NCBI GenBank assembly: GCA_902651635.1
Contig: CACRSC010000025.1
Location: 288,768 to 352,767, forward strand
DNA from: Mastigamoeba balamuthi
Lineage: Eukaryota > Evosea > Mastigamoebida > Mastigamoebidae
DNA length: 64,000 nucleotides
Direction of reading: 5' to 3'
The position numbers and the translations under genes were made by a program. The notes under the pieces were generated by a model, which was not told the DNA's origin, ran no database searches, and saw only the letters and a program-made list of their open reading frames with translations. Position 1 is the stretch's first letter, and each line of letters starts with the position of its first letter. Shown piece by piece: positions 52,370-63,915 of the stretch.

Positions 52370-55300
52370 CTACGTCATCGACACCGAGGGCAGGGCCGAG
52401 GAGACGAGGGAGATGTTGTCGAGGATGGAGCGCAGGGCGTCGAGGGCGAAGACGCTGACCCAGAGCGAGCCGATGCGGACGAGGCTGCTGTCGCGGACCT
52501 CGATGTCGACCGAGCGCACGTCGTCCTGCGCCACGAGCACGTCGTGCAGGTTCAGCTCGGCCGTCCCCACGATCTGCACCTGCCGCTCGGTGCGGTTGCA
52601 CACGTCGAAGAGCACCAGCGCGTCGGCCTTGTACGCGCTCGTCATCACCGTGAACAGCTTGAAGCGGTTCCCGTAGTCGCTCAGCGGGAACTCTGCGCCC
52701 GTTCCCTCCAAGGTGAGCAGCAGCACAGCGGGAGCAGCGGGGCAGAGCAGAGGAGCACCTCGGCGGTAGTTGATCTCGAAGGGGTTGGAGCTCTTGGGGA
52801 ACCACTCGGAGATCATCGAGGGGTCCGAGGCGCTGCGCAGGAACTCGAGGGCCACGGCCACGCTGCTCAGGCCCTCGTTCACCGCGGGCAGCAGCTCCAG
52901 CTTCTCCACGACCACCACAATCGTCTTCCCCTCGAACTGGGAGGGCGCATCCGTGTGAGACGCGGGCGAGGGCGCCAACGGGAGAGCGCACAGCCGCCGT
53001 CTGCAGCAGCGGGTCCTCTGGCGCCTCGCGTATCTGCGCCTGCGGAGAGCGAAGTCAGAACGGCAGCGATTGGTCTCCGCCGCACGGTGCCGCGCCGCAC
53101 GGACGACCGGGGCCGCGAGCTCGCGCTGGGGGCCCTCCTCTGCGCCTGTTGCGCTGCTGGTCAGTGCACAGCAAAGAGGTGATGGGGCGATGAGAGGAGC
53201 CGTTGCTTCAGTACCGGCGACGCGGGCGAGGGGCCTCTGGAGGGCTCCCTGGCCTCGAGCAGCTCCGCGGCGAGCTCGTCGGCGTCCTGCTCGAAGTGGT
53301 CGTCCTGCGGGCCGTGCGGTGTCCTCTCGCGGTCCTTGGCCATGCGCCTCCTGCGGCTACGCGGCCTGTCGGCCTGCGTGTACGTCCCCCGCTCCGGCCT
53401 GCCGCCCCTCCTGTCCTCCTCCTCCTCCTCGTGCCCCTGCGGCTCGGCCACCCTGACCTCGAAGTTCTCTTCCTCGGCCTGCGGCTCCTCCGTGGGCTCC
53501 TCGCGGGGCTCGTCCTCCCCCGCGGCCTCCCGGGGGCTGGCGTGCGAGGCCTCGGACCGGGGCTCCGCGGCCTCGGGCTCGAGGCCGCCCAGGGGCCTGC
53601 GGGGCATCGCGCCCACGTCGCGCTTGAAGCGCGTCTGCCAGTAGAGGTGCAGCTGCACAAAGCCCGCGGGGCTGCCGGCGGCGTCGGCGAGCGGGAAGCG
53701 GTCCTCGATGATGCGGTCGTGCAGCAGCGGCGAGAGGTCGACGTAGGCGATGCCCAGGAGGCTGTCGCCCCGCGGGTCGTCCTCGTCGCAGACGAGCACC
53801 TCGAGCCGCGACGACAGCAGGTACTCCTCGAGGTCGTTGTTCACGCTGACGCTGTACGTCTGCATGTCCCCGTCGAACACGGGGTCCCTCGTGTGCGGCA
53901 CAGTTTGCTGCCGGCGGGGGGGCGTTTGCGTCAGGGCTCCTCAGCGCGTGACGTGGCGACGCGGGCGCGCACCGTGTAGTAGTCGGGGTAGTCGAAGAAC
54001 TGGTAGCACACGAACGGGGAGGGCGGGGCGTCGGGCGAGGGCGACGTGGCCTGGAGGCCCGAGCACGAGACGACCTTGACGATCAGCGCGTTCCTGACGA
54101 GGCTGTCGGCCAGGTGGAACCGCGGCGTCTCGGGCAACTGCCCCGCCAGCACGAGGGCCCGCTCCCTCGCGTTGAACACCTTCACCTCCTCCTCGATAGG
54201 CCTCAGCATCCGCGTCGTGTACCGCAGGATCCCGATGGGCGTCACCTGCGCTCGTGCGGGATGAGAAAAACAAAGTCAAACGCAAAAAAAAACGAAGTCG
54301 AAAGCGCGACTAGCAGAGAGCGCACGTTGTCGTCGGCGCTGATGATGTCGGCGCTGCCGACGAGCTTGCCGGGCTTGGTGAGCAGGTCCTTGAAGGTGAC
54401 GATGCCGCTGCCCATGAGGGCGTACTCCGAGCCGTGGGCCTTGTACACCTCGAAGATGAGCGAGTAGGAGCGCAGGTAATGCAGGAAGAACGCGTCCACC
54501 TTGGTCTTGTAGCTGCAAGCGAGCGAGGAGCGTCAGGGCCCCCCTGGCGAGATAGACGACACGATTGGCGTGCGTACAAGACGGTGCACTTGGGCTCAGT
54601 GACGACGCCGGGGAGGGCGGGCGTGACGATGGTCTCGTAGTCGAAGAAGTCAAAGACCACAAACGTGTCGATGTCCGCAGAGTACAGGTCCTGGCTGAGC
54701 GCCACCTTCCCGATAAACAGCTCCACCGCGTTCTCCTCTATGGGCGCAACATCGAGTGAGTGCAGAGCCCAGAATGTTATTCTGATCACATTAAATTGAT
54801 AATCGAACTGGAAGCAACTGAAAATTGAGCACAATCCAATTGGGAGTGAGTTCCTCAGTGAAAGCTCGATGAGAGCGGGTTTGTACCGTCTGTGAGGTGC
54901 AGCTCGGACTCGTCGTGGATGACGCCGTCGGTGGTGGTGGTCTTGGCCTTCTGGGCCGTGCGCGACGGGTTGCCGAAGAGCGCGTTGGTGACCTGCCCCT
55001 CGAGCTTCCTGATGGTCTCCTTCTTGACGTCGAGCGCGCGCGCCTGCTCCTCGAGCCTGCCCTCGTAGTGCTGCTTGCTCGTCTCGAGCGAGGCCGTGCG
55101 CTCTGCCAGCTCGCGCTTGTACTGCGCGTTGATGTCCTCCTGCTCCCTCAGCAGGCTCCGCAGCTTCTCCGCGTCCTCCGAGAGCTGCTGGTACGCCATC
55201 TGCAGGTCCTCCAGCTCCGCCCGCAGCTGCGCGACGCCCGTCAGTCGCTTGAGGAGAACCGAGGGAGAGCGGGGCAGGCGCGAACGTCGGAGCCCTGCGT

Positions 55301-57847
55301 CTGCTCGGCCTTGCGCGTCTTGAGGTACGCGAGGGCGCTCTCGATCTCGCTGATCTCCGCGCCGGCGTCGTCCGAGAGGAACTTGAGCTTGGCCTCTGCG
55401 TTCTCGAGCCGCGTCTGCAGGTCCACCATCTGCAGCTGAGTCTCCCGCTTCTCCTCGTGCGCCTTGTCGAGCTCGTCTGCGCACAGCGGGCGGGCGGGCG
55501 TGAGAGGGCGAAGGGGAGGGGGCCCAGAGCGGCTGGGAGCACCTCGGAGCTCCTTGAGGCTCTGCTCGAGCTTGTCCTTGACGCCCTTGTACTGCTCCGA
55601 GAGCTTCCTGCTGTCCTCGGCCTCGGAGGCGATGCGCTGCTCCAGCTGCTCCACGCGCTGCTTGTACGCCGCCCGCTCCTGGTCGAACACCTGGTCCTTC
55701 TTGGCCGCGTCCTGCAGGTACTGTGTTGTGTTGCGCGGGCCCCCGGGCGGGGGTGTCTGTCAGTGCGGAGCCCATTTCAATTGAGGTCACCCTCGTGCCT
55801 TGTTGATGAGCTTCTGCATCTCCTCCTTGTCGCTGCGCAGGTCCTCGATAATCTGGTTCATCTGCAGACGAGGCCAGAGGCGGTCAGGAGACGCGCTGGG
55901 GGAAAGCGGGGGCGCGGGGATGGGCGAGCGGGACCTCGGAGCCGCCGGCCCTGTCGATGGCGGCGATCTTGAGGTCGCTCTCGAGCTGGCGCGACTTGGC
56001 CTTCTCGTCGAGCAGCGCCTTGTTGAGCTGCTCGTACTGCTCCAGCAGCTTCTCGTGGCTCTCCTTGAGCCCCTTGGTCGTCGCCTCGGTCATCTCGTAC
56101 TGCCCCGCGCACACAGCGCAGTCAATCAATTGAACACAGGACCGCGGTCTTATGTAACGCAGTCATTTATGATTGGAGAGCCACAAACCAGATTCAATTG
56201 CAATTAGACTCGATGCAGCGCACTACTCTGGGCCGCAGCACACGCTCCGCATGAAGGAACGACAATCAATTGATCCGGGCAGGCGCACTTTGGACTGCAG
56301 GATGCGGAGCTCCGTGAGCTTCTCGTGCAGCTGGTCCTCGAGCTCCCTGTTGGAGGTGCCGTCGAGCATCATGGCGCTCTGCCGCTGCAGCGACGCCTGG
56401 GCCACCGCGAGCTGCTCCTCGGCGTAGGCCAGCTTCGAGCGCACCTCGCGCAGCTCGTCGCGGTACCTGTGGCACTCGTCCTGCGCCTGCGCGGCCTCCC
56501 TGTCGGGCTGCGCGGCCCTGTCGACGAGGTACCGCACGAGCTCCACCAGCGACCGCTGGTCCACCGCCTCGAGCCTGTACGCCGCGTCCTCCCGCACCAT
56601 CCGGAACAGCGTCTCGGGCGCCACCCGCTCCTGCTGCGCCGCCGCCACCGGGGGCAGCAGCGCCGCCTGCGCCGCCTCGCCGCGCGGCGACAGCAGGCGC
56701 GTCGTCGACGTCGACTTGCTGACCTGCTGCGTCACCGAGGGCGCCAGCCGCGGCGTCGTCGCCTGCTTCTCCTCGCCGTCGCCGTCGCCGCGCGGCGTCT
56801 CCGCGTCGAACCCCCCGTAGTCCTCCTCCTCCTCGTCGCCGCCGACGCCGCGGCGCTGCTGCGTGACGACGACGCCGCCGATGGACGTGCCGATCATCGC
56901 CTGCTCGGTGCCCGCCCGCCCGGGGGCGCGGGGCGGTGCGAGGCCGCTCTGGGCGAAGCGCGTGCGCTGGACCGAGGCGGTCACGCTGACGTGGCCGTTG
57001 AGGAGGGGGATCATGCGCTTGGCCAGCCCCGTGTCGACGCGCGGGCGCACCGCCGCGTAGGGGTTGGCCGGCGTGGCGCCCCCGGGCCGCTGCCGGTAGA
57101 GCGCCTCGAGCTGCAGGCGCCGCCGCAGGGCCTCGTTCTGCCGCGCCGTCGCCAGCAGCTGCTCGCGCAGCGCCTCGGCCTCCTCCTCCGCCGCAGCCGC
57201 CGCCGCCGACCCGCGGGGGCCCCGACCTCCGCCGCGCCCTCCGCCCCCGCGCGCCTCCATCCTCGCCAGCTTCGTCGCCATCCTACAGCCAGCCAGCCAC
57301 CCATCAGCCAGCAGGTCCACCCCATCGGAGAAGGCTTCGGTGACGTCACCGCTCTTTTCTTCCCAAGAAAAGGCCTCTTTGCCCACATCGGTCGAAGGGG
57401 TAAACCCAGTAAAGCGATGGTAAACCGTCACATCCCGCATTATGGCGCCCACTTCCCAACGGGTGTTCCCAGAAAACGCATTGCTCCCACGCGAAGGGGG
57501 AAACCCGTGGAGAAAGGGAAAAGAAGCGACGACGGCCGCCCGCAAGAGAAGACCCGCTGGGAGAGCTGGGAGAGGGGCCGCGGACTGCTTGAGCTTGTCG
57601 TCCTGCTCGTTGGCCCTGCGCCTGGCGTCGAGCTGCGAGCCCTGGAGCTCGTAGTAGCGCTCCTCGAGCTCCTCGTACGAGGGCTTGCCCCGCGCGCCGG
57701 CCCCCGAGACCAGCGGCCGCGAGTGCACCGACGACGTGTCTGCGGGCGGGCGGGCGGGGGCGCAAGGGCGGTGAGCGGGTGCGAGGGAGGCCAGGGGGGT
57801 CGTGGGACGGAGGCGCCACCAAAGTCGGTGACTGTCCACCCCGCCAT
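52370..57847 (-). CDS. RPGRIP1L: RPGRIP1L (fantom/NPHP8) ciliary transition-zone protein
   Basis: About 15 exons, roughly 1,200 residues. Exon 1 is MAGWTVTDF at 57847. Exon 2 to 3 gives SYEELEERYYELQGSQLD and QDDKLKQ joined to MATKLARMEA, matching the conserved RPGRIP1L N-terminus (QEDKIKRMATKL in animals). A long coiled coil follows (DQERAAYKQRVEQLEQRIAS, then QLSEDAEKLRSLLREQEDIN). C2-N/central C2: ENAVELFIGKVALSQDLYSA, FFDYETIVTPALPGVVTEPK, VDAFFLHYLRSYSLIFEVYK and VTPIGILRYTTRMLRPIEEE. A second C2: SLVRNALIVKVVSCSGLQAT, then PVFDGDMQTYSVSVNNDLEE. A C-terminal RPGR-interacting-type C2: IVVVVEKLELLPAVNEGLSS, then TAELNLHDVLVAQDDVRSVD. The intron 55721-55798 is GC-AG (AAG|GCACGAG). Introns hold TCAATTGA at 55777, 56126 and 56266. 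The protein organises the MKS/NPHP transition zone, so the organism has a cilium or flagellum. Confidence 0.88.
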
Positions 57848-58274
57848 CGCGCGCGCGCCAAGCGTCTAATTTTGGGAACAGCGCAATATCTCGCATCAGA
57901 CCGCAATAGTATCTGGCGAGAGCAATATCGTCGATATCTCTGGGCACCGATCTGAGGGAAGATACTTGCACTGTCTTTCCTTTCCCGGCCTTTGTGGCCT
58001 CCCGATGGCGGGGCTCGGCGGTAGCAACCGAACGCCCCCCAATGCTCCAGAGGACCCGCGGAGGCCAGCAGTCATTGCCCGGGTGTGCGATCAAAAGACG
58101 AATATCGTGTTTTTTCCGATTTTTGCCACACGGGCAAAACAAACGACCATCATCCGGTTCTTGCCCGTACACGGAAGGAGCGTGTTTCGCACCTCTCTCT
58201 CTGTCCCCCTCTCTCTGCGCATCGCCTTGTAGTGGCAGCAGCGGCGGCAGGAGCGCCAGAGAGCCCCACGGGCA
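57848..58274. promoter_or_regulatory. Divergent intergenic region
   Basis: About 430 bases between the divergent starts of RPGRIP1L and the glycosyltransferase. GATATC/CAATATC words cluster at 57880-57960, near the RPGRIP1L side. No RFX-type X-box could be confirmed by eye. Confidence 0.4.
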
Positions 58275-60609
58275 ATGCAGCTGAGCAGGAGAGACACGGG
58301 CAGCGCTGGCAGCAGAGCTCGCGGGGCCACCAGCGCCTGGGTGCGCACACAGCACGGGCACCAACCCAACCACCCGCGAATGCCCATCCCCGGGCCTCTC
58401 TCCCCCCCTTTCTCCCCCCGGTCCTTCACGCACGCACACGCACACGCGAGTGCCCGCAGACCCTCGGACGCGCCTCTGGTGGCGTTGGGGGGCGTTGCTG
58501 GCGTTGGCTGCACGCACGCATACGCTGACGCAGCCCTCTCGTGCCCTCTGGCAGCGCCTGGCGCGGCTGCTGGCCCTGGCAGCCACGGTGGCCTGCCTCA
58601 ACGTCCTGACCCTGCGCGTCGCCGACTCGGGCGCTGCCCCTGCGGCCGCGACAGCCGCGGGCCAGGAGGCGGGCCCCTGCGCTCTGGCGGCAGAGGAGAG
58701 CGCGGGTCCGTGGCTGGACCTCGTGGTGCCCCTGCGCAACAGGGCGCAGCGGCTGCGGCGCCTCGCGGTCAACGTCGGCGAGCTCAGGGCCCGCGGGGGC
58801 GACAGGCGCCTGCGGCTCGTCGTCGCGGACCAGGGCTCCACCGACGCCGACGTCCGCGCGCTGCTCCGCGAGGTCTCGGAGCGCACGTGCGTCCCGTCGC
58901 TCGTCGTCGACTTCGCGGCCGCGCAGCCCGCGGGGTTCTCGCGGGCCGGGGCCATCCGCGCGGCCATCCGCGAGATCAGCAGGCGCTGGCCGCTCGACCT
59001 CATGTACACGCTCGACGTCGACATGGCGCTGCCCGCGTCCTTCGTCGCCGACGCGCGGCGCTACGTCGTCCGCAACGTGTCGTTCTGGTCGCCGGTGCCC
59101 TGGAGGGCCGACCGGGGCGGCGAGAGCGGCAGGTGGATGGCCAGCGGCAAGGGAGGGCTCGGCGTGTTCGTCTCGGACGCGGTCCGCGCCGACCTGTTCG
59201 CCTGCGACGAGGGCAAGTACACGTACGGCGCCGAGGACTGGCGGTCCTACGACGCGCTCGTGGCCGCGGGGCTCGTGGCGCACCGCGTCAACGCGACGGG
59301 GCTGCTGCACCTGTGGCACCCGAGGGCCCCCTGGCAGGTCAGCAGCAACGGCATGCAGCGCGAGCCCCCGCGCGGCTGCGGGGACCAGAGCGCCGCGGGG
59401 CCCTGGGTCGACTTTGTGGTGCCGTACTTCCACTGGGCCGACCGCCTCGTCGACTTCCTCCGTAGCGTCGGCGACGTCCGCAACCTGTCGGGCGACAGGC
59501 GCGTCCGCGTGGTCGTCGGCGACTTCGGGATGACGGAGAACATCACCGCCGTCGTCGACGAGGTCGCCCGCGCGACGTGCGTGCCCACGGTGATCGTGCG
59601 GCCGCCGGGACTGCCGTCGCGGTGCCCCAGGGACCTCTCTGTTGGTGCGCTGCTGAGAGCAGCGCTGCACTACGTCCTCGCTCGCCACCCGGGAGACATC
59701 GTGGTCTTGGCGGAGGCCGACTACGTGCTGCCCGCTCTTTCGTTCATGTCCGAGGCCCGGGAGCACATCGCCGAGGGCCAGTCGGTCTTCGTGCCTGTGC
59801 CGTTTGCGGTGTTCCAGGAGTTCTCGCTGGACATGACCCCGCAGAACGGCAGGTGGTTCCCCTCCCTCAAGTCGCTCGTCGGCATCTTCGCCTCCGATGC
59901 CGCCAGGCTGCGGCTGCTGGAGGCTGAGGACAACAGCAGCGGAGAGAAGTGGGAGCAGAGGGCCTGGAGGCAGTTGGCCCGGAGTGGTATGCATATCCGC
60001 AGGCGCAACATGATGAACCTGTTCCACGTGCACCGCCCTCCCTTCCCCTGGCTGAACGTCATCATTCCCTACCGGGAGGATCTGCTGCGGCTGAGGCTCG
60101 TGCTGAGCAACATCTCAGCTGCGTGGGACTGCGACAGGCACATTCAGGTCTACGTGGTCTGCCTGAACTCCACAGTTCAGGAGCGAGAAGAGATCGCTGG
60201 ACTGGTTTCTCCTCGGCCCTCGGGTATGCCGATTAGCTTCATTGGTATCCCATCTGGGAGCATTGTCACCACAGAGGTGGCTCTGTATTCCGGCCTATCA
60301 GAGGTTTACAACCAGAGGGACCACTTTGCACTATTCCTCGATAGTTCGACAATTGTCGAGGGCAATTCCCTGTTTACAAGGGCACGCCAGAACATCATTT
60401 GCCGCAAGTCTGCGTGGATTACAGAAGAGCTGAACTGCACATCAGCATTTGCACTACAACAGGCCAATCGAGAATCTACATTTGGCATCGGGTTCTGTGT
60501 TATAGATGCTCACAAGATCGACATGATAAACAGTAAGAACCGTTTCATCCTCTTTTGGTTGACGGCTATCAAGGACATACTCGGATTCTGGATATCGCAC
60601 ATGCACTGA
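58275..60609 (+). CDS. Chondroitin-synthase/GalNAc-transferase-like protein with three GT-A domains
   Basis: Exon 1 (58275-58340, MQLSRRDTGSAGSRARG) and exon 2 (58555-60609) give 706 residues. The head is type II: a short basic cytosolic end, then LARLLALAATVACLNVLTL as signal anchor, so the enzyme faces the Golgi lumen. Domain 1 (about 55-285) has WLDLVVPLRNRAQRLRRLAV, the DxD in YTLDVDMALP, and the GalNAc-transferase end TYGAEDWRSYDALVAAGLVA with GLLHLWHPR. Domain 2 (about 303-505) repeats the plan: WVDFVVPYFHWADRLVDFLR, LAEADYVLP in place of DxD, then GEKWEQRAWRQLARSGMHIR with LFHVHRP. Domain 3 (about 518-706) begins WLNVIIPYREDLLRLRLVLS and keeps only LFLDSST and a degenerate end. GC3 falls towards the 3' end. 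The function is probably glycosaminoglycan-like chain synthesis. Only domain 1 has a full catalytic motif. Confidence 0.78.
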
Positions 60610-61963
60610 TAGATGTAGATGTTCCAGTTATTGGATGTCATTGAATAAGTCGCAGATGTAATAGGTGACGTATCTGGTTGTAGAAGAGTCTCACACTGTG
60701 TACCTTCTGTAGCAAGAGCGCACAATGGTATACTATCATTAGAGCCACTTTTCTGTAACCCCTCTTACAGTGTGACTCTATCAGGTGTCCTGGTTCAGAA
60801 CCTGGCAATAAACGGTACGAGACAAGCCGAGGAATCAGTTGTCCCCCCATATCGGGCAAAAGAGCAGGCGCCTGCTCTGCTGCTTGCAGTGCCGGAGCTT
60901 TATTGCCCACAGTGTCGAAGAAGTTGTGAGTCTGCCCCCATTTCCGGGGGTAGGTGCTGTGTGCCCTTTTCGTGCGTGTGGTGGCTGGAGGCCACAGGGC
61001 TGGCATACGTTGTGGAGTGTCTCGAACGGGACATGGAGAAAGGCGCACCAGAATTCCTCTGGTCACCCAAGAGTATGCATATCGGTTTAGGGATGCGCTG
61101 GCCAACTGCGCAACATTGCGCCTTTGGAAGATGCGCGATCCAGGGACTCGTTGGGCTTGGCCATGGGTGGCTGGGTGGGTGAAATGAACGGCTGGTGTGG
61201 AGGGCAAAAAGGCACTGTTGGTACAGTGTCCTCAGAGGGACGGCGATCCAACCAGCCATCCGAGCGACTCCCTCGCCCCACCCCCCAATTTATTAAGAAT
61301 AGTGCCTGAAATCAGCACTCCAAACCGCCTCCCTCTGCCATCACACTAAAAGTTCCATTTGGATGTAGCTCTGCGAGCCACTCACGAGGAGCTGCCCGAG
61401 TGTCAGTCATTAGGCAGCAACTTTCCAATGACGAGTCCTCTGGAGCCTCCGCAAGAACATCCCAGACTGGTATCGCATGCTCATGGTCTTCATCTCCCAT
61501 TTCTTTCGCGCTCTCATCACCAATGGTGCTGCTCTCAGACACTGTGAGCATGCTGCGCAGCACATCATCCAAATGCCGTGTTCATTTTTCTCAGCTTTTT
61601 TCTCAGCCTGTACAAAATGGGTTCCGGTGGCGACGTGTCTACCCCCGCGCACGCGTTTCCGGCACCCAACAAGGCAGATTGCGCCTTACAGAGGCCGCGC
61701 GGGCACCCGGGGGGCCCTGCCCCCGCGGGGACGCGGGTGCAGTGCGGTGGTGCAGTTTTGTGGCGAATGCCAAAAGCGGGCTGTGAATAGTCCAGTCCGC
61801 CACGTCTGTTTTGTCCATTGCGTAGAAGGCAACACCTTCCCTTTTACAGGGCCCACCAGACACGCCATTGTTTCATAAAGACAGAGGTAGCACTCCGCAG
61901 TCCAGCCACAGCAGCAGCAGTACAGGCACACACACAAGGGCAGAAGCAAGAAGTGAGGAGAAG
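60610..61963. other. Interval without a secure gene
   Basis: About 1.35 kb of intermediate composition. Several frames of 60-190 codons exist on both strands. The best is an acidic minus-strand frame at 61312-61572 (SSTIGDESAKEMGDEDHEHA), but it opens with TTG and has no recognisable motif or upstream exon. I do not call a gene. The last ~100 bases are the leader of the MFS gene. Confidence 0.45.
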
Positions 61964-63915
61964 ATGCCCGAGCAGACAGTGGCTGTACCCGTCGCCCCTA
62001 TCGAGTGCCCGCCGGCCGACGGCGGCGCAACGCCCAAGAAGGAGGAGGAGAAGAAGGAACCGCAGATCACGTGGCGCCACTGGGCCCTCCTTGCCGAGAT
62101 GCTCCTGCTCACTCTGAGGTACCCGGGGGCCCACGGTTAACGGGGAGGGAAGGGGGCAAAAAGAGAGGGGGAGATCTCCATCCCACGGTGACTCTGCGAG
62201 ATCCGCAACTGATTGACGCCACACACATTCGACAGCGTCATGGCTACCGAGACGACCATCTCGCCGGCGCTGCCTCGGCTGACTGAGCAGTACCCCGACC
62301 ACGCTGACTGGGTCCCCTGGACACTGACGGCCTACAACATCGTCGGAGGTACATTTTTCGTATTCCAGTTGACTCGGCGGCCTCAACCGCGTTGATTCAA
62401 TTTACTTTCAAATCAGGGGCGTTTTGTTTTGATTTGAATTTTCCAGACGCAATTGTGACTGAATGACGTTTTCTGGCCAGCCGTGTGGACGCCGATTGCA
62501 GGAAGCATGGGCGACATCTTCGGGGTCAAGTGGATCACGCTGGCCAGCCTGGTGGTCTACCTCGTCGGCGAGATCGGGTGCGCGCTGGCCAAGGACATCT
62601 TCGTGCTCATCGCGTTCCGCGGCGTCCAGGGCGTCGGCATGGGCATCTTCGTGCTCTGCTTCACGGCCATCAAGAAGACGTTCCCGCCGCGCTTGGTCCC
62701 CATCGCCCTCGGCGTCGTCTCGAGCATGTTCTCTGTCGGCACGTCGTTCGGGTTCGTCGTCGGGGCGGCCATCATCAAGGGCCTCGCGCCCGTCACCCGC
62801 TGGGAGTACGTGTTCTTCGTCTACGTGCCGTTCATCCTCGTCGTCATCGTAGCCCTCTACTTCACGATGGAGAACACGGAGCCCGACAAAGGGCGCCGCA
62901 TCGACTACGTCGGGGCCGCGATCCTCTCGGTGGCCGTCATCGCGCTGCTGCTGGGCCTCACGCTCAGCAGCACGCGCGGGTGGACCGACGCCGCCGTCCT
63001 CGTGCTCATCATCGTCGGCGCTCTGACGTTCGGCGTCTTCATGGTCGCCGAGCTCTTCGTCGCGGACCCCATGGTCGACCCCAAGCTCTTCTTCACGCGA
63101 AACCTCTTCGTCAACGCGCTCGTGGCGCTCTTTGTGGGCTTCACGATGTTCGGGAGCTTCCAGGTGCTGCCGTACCTCTACCAGTTCAACTTCAAGGTCA
63201 CCGACGCCGTCACGATGGGCTGCATGCTGCTGCCCATCGGCCTCTGCCAGCTCCCGCTGAGCCCCATCGTCGTACTCGGCGGCAAGAAGATCGGCTTCCC
63301 CAACGTCATCACGATCGCCCTCGTCGGCATGACGCTGGCCCTCGGCCTCTACGTCCGCTACCACTACACCAAAACGCAATCGGTCCTCATCAACATCTGT
63401 GCGCTCCCTCTCGCTCCTCTCGCTCCCATCTCTCTCACTCTCGCTGGTCTGGTCTATGGCTGACGACGCTCCGTCGTCTCTGCGCAGTGCTCGGGTGCTG
63501 CATGGGCGGCGTGATGGGCTCGCTGCTCAACATTGTCTCGCAGAACAGCGAGGCGAAGCAGTTCGGCTCTGCCTCAGGGACCAACACGCTGATGCGGATC
63601 CTCGGGGGCGCCATCGGGCCTGTCGCCGTGAACCTGGTCCTCTACCGCAACGCCAACCAGTTAAACATCCCCGTGGCCCACGTGGTCACGAGCAGCTCCG
63701 AGGTCGAGACCATCTTCAGTCATCTGAAGATGCCCATCAATAGCGGGTACACCAACAGCTTCATCTTCATGTGCTGCATCTCCGCGGGCGCCCTCTTCAT
63801 TGCTCAGTTCCTGGGCGGCCGACTGGCCACCTGCCGCAAGCCGGTGGCCAAGGTCACCGAGGCCCCCGCGGGCAACCCCCCGGGAGTCGAGCTCATCTCT
63901 GTGGTCAACGTTTAG
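61964..63915 (+). CDS. MFS multidrug-type transporter (DHA2-like, about 14 TM)
   Basis: Exon 1 (MPEQTVAVPVAPIEC, then KKEPQITWRHWALLAEML) joins through a GT-AG intron to VMATETTISPALPRLTEQYP and WVPWTLTAYNIVG, the DHA2 motif D/S-x-V-x-x-x-A-L-P with W-x-x-T-A-Y. A further exon has VWTPIAGSMGDIFGVKWITL (G-x-x-x-D-x-x-G-x-K) and FVLIAFRGVQGVGMGIFVLC (R-x-x-Q-G-x-G). Then come FSVGTSFGFVVGAAI, WEYVFFVYVPFILVVIVALY, YVGAAILSVAVIALLLGLTL and later segments to TNTLMRILGGAIGPVAVNLV. These identify the 14-helix drug:H+ antiporter 2 family. The last intron (from a GTGCGC donor near 63401 to a GCGCAG acceptor) keeps phase. The stop is at 63915. All signatures are intact. The substrate is unknown. Confidence 0.88.

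Noticed and set aside
56223-59024. 933-codon minus-strand frame spanning RPGRIP1L and the glycosyltransferase start
   Set aside because: It contains real RPGRIP1L exon sequence only in its last third. The rest runs through introns, the intergenic region and the antisense of the glycosyltransferase.
61312-61572. Acidic minus-strand frame as a gene
   Set aside because: No ATG, no upstream exon and no recognisable domain. Left as unsupported.
62408-63379. 323-codon minus-strand frame opposite the DHA2 transporter
   Set aside because: Asp/Glu/Arg/His-rich antisense shadow of membrane helices. The plus strand has all MFS motifs.
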